Of a stretch of DNA of 64,000 nucleotides, positions 59,775-64,000 are shown one piece after another. The stretch comes from Hoplostethus atlanticus (lineage: Eukaryota; Chordata; Actinopteri; Trachichthyiformes; Trachichthyidae). Below the pieces are notes generated by a model, which did no database searches, had not been told where the DNA came from, and worked only from the letters and a program-made list of their open reading frames with translations. The stretch spans positions 1,023,501-1,087,500 of the forward strand of contig JAXDDX010000057.1 in NCBI GenBank assembly GCA_034670405.1, given 5' to 3'. Both the position numbers and the translations under genes were made by a program. The stretch's first letter is position 1. The number at the start of each line of letters is the position of its first letter.

Positions 59775-59824
<50 letters not shown>
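59775..59824. repeat. (TC)25 microsatellite
   Basis: Fifty bases of perfect TC. Confidence 0.96.
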
Positions 59825-59827
<3 letters not shown>

Positions 59828-62141
59828 CTCCCTCCAAGCTCATAAATGCCTAGTCTCCCATTTTGCAGAAAAGGCGTTTTGCTGTAACTGCTGTGCTGTT
59901 CACTTTCTGGGCTGCAGGATTACAAGGTTATATCCAGGCCCCCAGATATACACTGGCAGACCAGTGGTCCCACTGACCCTCCAAAGCCTGCAATTTAGTG
60001 GGGTTATTTATGGAGCAAGGAGAATACATCTCCCTGCCTGCTCCTCTCTGCTTTCATGATGCTGGCCAGCCGCAGAGACCCTTCACACTTGTGCCTCGGC
60101 CCTCCCCTGCTTGGTTAGCATGGCACTTTCACTGTGAGCCACAATCCTATTACCCCTGTATGGCCTCGCGCTGGGGCGATAAGAGGAGCCCGGCCCCCAG
60201 AACGAGGGGTAGAGCTGAGCCTCGGTTAGCTGCGGTAGGTAGCTTAACCATGAGAAAAATGCTCCACAGAGCATTTCCACCCATAATTTCAGCGGGAATT
60301 AGCTTTTGCAAAGATGTATGTTTACAGATGGAATGGCCTGCAGAAAAATCCACCCGAATATGACAGTGAAAGAAAATCTCCAAAGAAAATAAAGATAATA
60401 AAGAACATAACTGCACTTTAAACTTTAGAATGAACTAACATTGGGAAGCCGCGCTGAGGAATGAGAGCCCGGATTTGATACCATCTCGTTGTCAGCATGG
60501 GGCGATCCGGGCTGTTGGATGATTAGGTTTTCACCTTCAGGAATGAGAAACACTGCACATCTAACAGAAATGCAACACCTCATTTGGGTTATTTATGCCC
60601 ACAATTCAGCAACGTTAGCTTTTATGTACAATCGGAGGTAAAATTGCACATCCCCTGACTTACTCAATAGTAGCGACAGTTGGTAACTGCTGGCAGACGG
60701 ATGAAGAAAGAGGAGATTTACATCCTGTATTAAAAATTCACTCAGGCAAGCGCTCACCAACACATGCACACACACATGCGTGCACATGCACACAAAAGCA
60801 CACACTCACACACACAAACACACTGATATTTATCCACTTTGTAGATATGTGCAGATAGCCATATTTTGTGTGCAGTTTCTGAAAACTGACTATGTCTTTC
60901 TAAGTACTTGCCACTGCTGTGTGCTACCACGGGTGCTGACACTGTTAGATATATTAAAAAGCAGACAGCCGTTCTTATCCTCCTCCCACCACCTCAAAGG
61001 AAATGAATGTCACCCTTTGAAATTGGCCTCCTTTCATAGCAAGGAGTAATATTACTTAAGATGTCTATTTACTGTCCAGGGCCTCCCTTTCCACCCCCAT
61101 TCGGAAAGCCCATTACATTCAGTTCTCTTTATACAAAAAATGCATTTTGAAATGTAAGTCCATATTCTGTAAACATGCTGTATATTTAGTATACAAATAG
61201 CAATTATGGCAGTGTGTCCGCTTTTTCATAAAAAGCTGCCTTGGTGTCAGCTGACAGGAACATGTGTCAGAGTGAGTGTGCTGACAGTGCTCTTAACCCT
61301 CTCATCAAAGCTGCAGCGTTCCTCTGAAACCCCTCCTCACTCAGGCCTTTATGTGAGCATCAATCCCTGTTCATCCCTGTACACTCCGTCTAATTATGCC
61401 AAGGCCAGCATGAGCAGCAGAAGGAGTCTCCACTGTACTCTAACCCCCGTGAGGCCAAGGAAGAGGGAGTGGGAGATAAAGGGTGGATAATTAGGAAGCT
61501 GGTCCATTTTTTCCTCTTCCGGCTTTCAGTCTTCCTCTTCCTCACCTACTTCATCTGCATCTTTCAGAAGGTTCCTCCAATTACCGAAGGCAATCCACCC
61601 AACTGCTTCTTCCTCCACCACCAGAAGGGAAAAGTAGCAGGGTGAGCGAGGGGATGAGAAAACGGAAGGATGGAACAGTGTGAGTTTGAATTAATGGCTT
61701 GAATTAGCACTTCCACGGGATGTAGCGAAACCTGAAGGGGAGGGATATCTACTGTACAATATACACCCGGTACCTTCGTTTAGCCTGCTTATTGCTGCTG
61801 GCCTGCTGCAAATGACTTTCAGACACGGCAAGACAGATGCTGGTAACTTCTCATCCCCAAAGGGACTTAGCTCATTGTGCTCTTTAAAAATGGTGCGGTG
61901 ACGTCAACAAAAGCAGGACAGGGTGTGAATCAGGCCACGAGGGAAGCCGTAGATCTCATACTGAGGTTACATCCACGCTGGATTTACACCGCTCCGTGTG
62001 TTTCATCAACTACCTCATGTATTTTTCGGTCATCAGTAAGGACAGGGGCCTTTAAATGGCAAAGCTCTAAAATCAGTGTTATTGAAATATAGACTGATAA
62101 CAACCGAGTTTGTAACACTGCACTGTTGTGGATATGTACAC
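59825..62141. other. Upstream non-coding DNA, segment M
   Basis: No gene is recognised. A short CA-rich imperfect run lies at 60760-60825. Confidence 0.35.
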
Positions 62142-62226
62142 CCCCACCCCCCCCCCACACACACACACACACACACGTGCATGCAGCAGCAAACATGCAC
62201 ACACACAAAGTCATTCACAGGCGAGT

Positions 62227-62274
<48 letters not shown>
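62142..62274. repeat. C-run and two CA microsatellites
   Basis: A C-rich run (62142-62156) is followed by CA at 62157-62176, and a 43-base CA run lies at 62232-62274. Confidence 0.95.
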
Positions 62275-62279
<5 letters not shown>

Positions 62280-63849
62280 ATACTACCCTCACACCCTATC
62301 CCATTTCACTGTTTTGCAGAATCAGCTGTACTAGAGGTGACAATATGATGCGCCGAGCGTTTGATGGTGAAGGTGAAAATGACTGAGACCTGGCAGGGAG
62401 AGTGGACTAGTGATTTACTGGCACTTGTTCACACTGAGGGGATTGCAGGTTAGTGTCAGGTCATGTCTTTGACAACACATACAGTATGGCGCCACCATGG
62501 ATACTAGCTCCACTGTGGAGCAGTTCTGTTGTCACTTGGTTGACTGTTTAAAGGAATCATTACGGTAATTGTACAAATGACGGCTTTTGAGTGCACAAAA
62601 TTGTAAGCTGTTGTAATAGATTTTCCATCAGGCCTAATTTTTTCATTATTTCTAAGCTTGCCTTTCTCTGCTGCTTCAGAGAAAAATAGTTTTTAACACA
62701 AATTACTGCACTCTGTTAGTCATGAATGGCTGAAATGATGTTAACTTTGATGGAAAAAGACTCTTGAAGTTAGATGTACTTGGTTTAATGGGAATGATGT
62801 ATTCAGAGAGAGCAAAAATCCTGGGTACAGTATAGAGGGGCTTTTGTAGAAGTATTATCTTACATTTTCACCTGGAAAGGTATTGAATAAGTAACTTTTT
62901 CCCCCATGCACGCTTCATCCACTTTTTCTACAGTTTCCTTTTTCAGTTGCCATTATTCCCCCTCCCTAAAATAGCAGACCTCTATAGCTAATCTCTTCCT
63001 TCCTGGTTGGTCAGCGTCCCCGCCCCTCAGTTTCAGCAGAGATTAGGATGTATGAATTCACTGGGCCTGGCTATTTGCTGTGATTGTATAAAATGATCTG
63101 CATTCACAGCAGAACCCTGCATCAAGCCATGTGCGGTACACATACAAGGATACATGATATTATATACATGATTTTATATCATTTTATATCTGTTGACCCG
63201 ATACTTCTCAGTTTTCCAAGATTTATAAGTGAGAATCACTGCGGTGGATTGGCCACTGCTCTACATTCATGCACAGAAGCCAATGAGAGGCATGTCATAT
63301 GTGTGACATGCATCTTATGAATAAAAATGGATACCATTATGGGTTCATTTTAACCATCTAATGTTGCTGTCATTTCTTTTCAGAGCCCAATGTATATGCC
63401 ACACTAGAGAAATTTCTCCAGATCCTTTGGGAGAAATTTCATTCTCACACAGCCATAAGTCCCGCAACATCCTTGGAATATAAAACCAACCAGAGGAAAT
63501 GGATGGAAACAAAATTGCCACTGGGTATAATAGGCATCCCTATTAAAAACACACTGTGGTCAGGGGAGGAGTAAGCGTGGTTACAAGGTCATAGTGGGGA
63601 CCGAGCCAGTAATGTTACCCAGAAATTGTCTGCAGTACTTGCCTAGCAATCCCATAAGAGGATGCTTCTCGTCTAATGGATTAGTATCAGGACATTGCTA
63701 ATTATTAAATGACCCGTATAATACCTGTTGCAGTACATTACGCCAGACATTTGATCCTTTCAGCCAAAACAGAGTGGCAGCAGTATGTGCAGTGAGAAAC
63801 AAACTGCATCAACAATTACGTGGCAAGGAGGGGAGAGAGAAAGAGGAAA
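62275..63849. other. Upstream non-coding DNA, segment N
   Basis: No gene is recognised. A small inverted pair GAGAAATTTCTCCA / GGGAGAAATTTC lies at about 63409-63440. Confidence 0.35.
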
Positions 63850-63850
63850 A

Positions 63851-63883
<33 letters not shown>

Positions 63884-63886
63884 GAG
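63850..63886. repeat. (GA)n microsatellite
   Basis: About 37 bases of GA with one GGG interruption, near the right edge. Confidence 0.93.
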
Positions 63887-64000
63887 TTCCACACAACAGA
63901 TTAACAAAGCAGCATATTAACCTTCAGGTGCATCTAATTGTTGGGAAATTGAATGCAGCTCTCAGTGAGGGGGAAATCGATATATTGAACTGGCCTGGCT

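Noticed and set aside
1-64000. Search for CRISPR arrays, rRNA, tRNA genes and a novel multi-gene system
   Set aside because: Repeats are microsatellites or transposon relics without regular spacers. No cloverleaf or rRNA segment was recognised beyond a degraded SINE B box, and no cluster of unknown genes exists here.

Overview
The window looks like nuclear DNA from a teleost fish. It is low in coding density, has GT-AG introns, and is full of dinucleotide, trinucleotide and tetranucleotide microsatellites. It also carries remnants of short dispersed repeats of the kind common in ray-finned fishes. Only two protein-coding genes can be supported, both on the minus strand. Nothing bacterial, viral or plasmid-like is visible, and there is no CRISPR array or rRNA. 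I cannot name the species.

Gene 1 (289-426, minus) is the first coding exon of ism1 (isthmin 1, a secreted protein). It holds the start codon, the signal peptide and a good splice donor. The rest of the gene lies beyond the left edge.

Gene 2 (5865-25485, minus) is a complete 12-exon sptlc3, the alternative catalytic subunit of serine palmitoyltransferase. I assembled it by hand from splice sites and homology. All 11 introns are GT-AG, all phases agree, and the joined CDS is 1,647 nt (548 residues plus stop). The membrane segment, the PLP-stacking histidine, the DEAH-type aspartate and the Schiff-base lysine are all present. The order and orientation (sptlc3 then ism1, same strand) match the human 20p12 arrangement as I know it.

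The layout is: 1-560 ism1 exon 1 and its GC-rich 5' flank; 560-5860 intergenic DNA with repeat remnants; 5860-25500 sptlc3; 25500-64000 about 38 kb upstream of sptlc3 with no recognisable coding gene. That last stretch holds microsatellites, foldback and dispersed-repeat relics, and unique non-coding DNA that may carry regulatory elements. It also has one spliced-looking orphan exon candidate at 45609-45710.

I found no previously undescribed multi-gene system. The observations most worth a second look concern DNA or RNA structure. A (CA)20 repeat starts at position +3 of the sptlc3 intron 11 donor. The exon 7 acceptor has a UG repeat upstream where a pyrimidine tract is usual. There is a perfect 30-bp palindrome in intron 9 and a 63-bp perfect inverted repeat at 29 kb. 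Two G-quadruplex candidates and a (CAG)17 tract complete the list.
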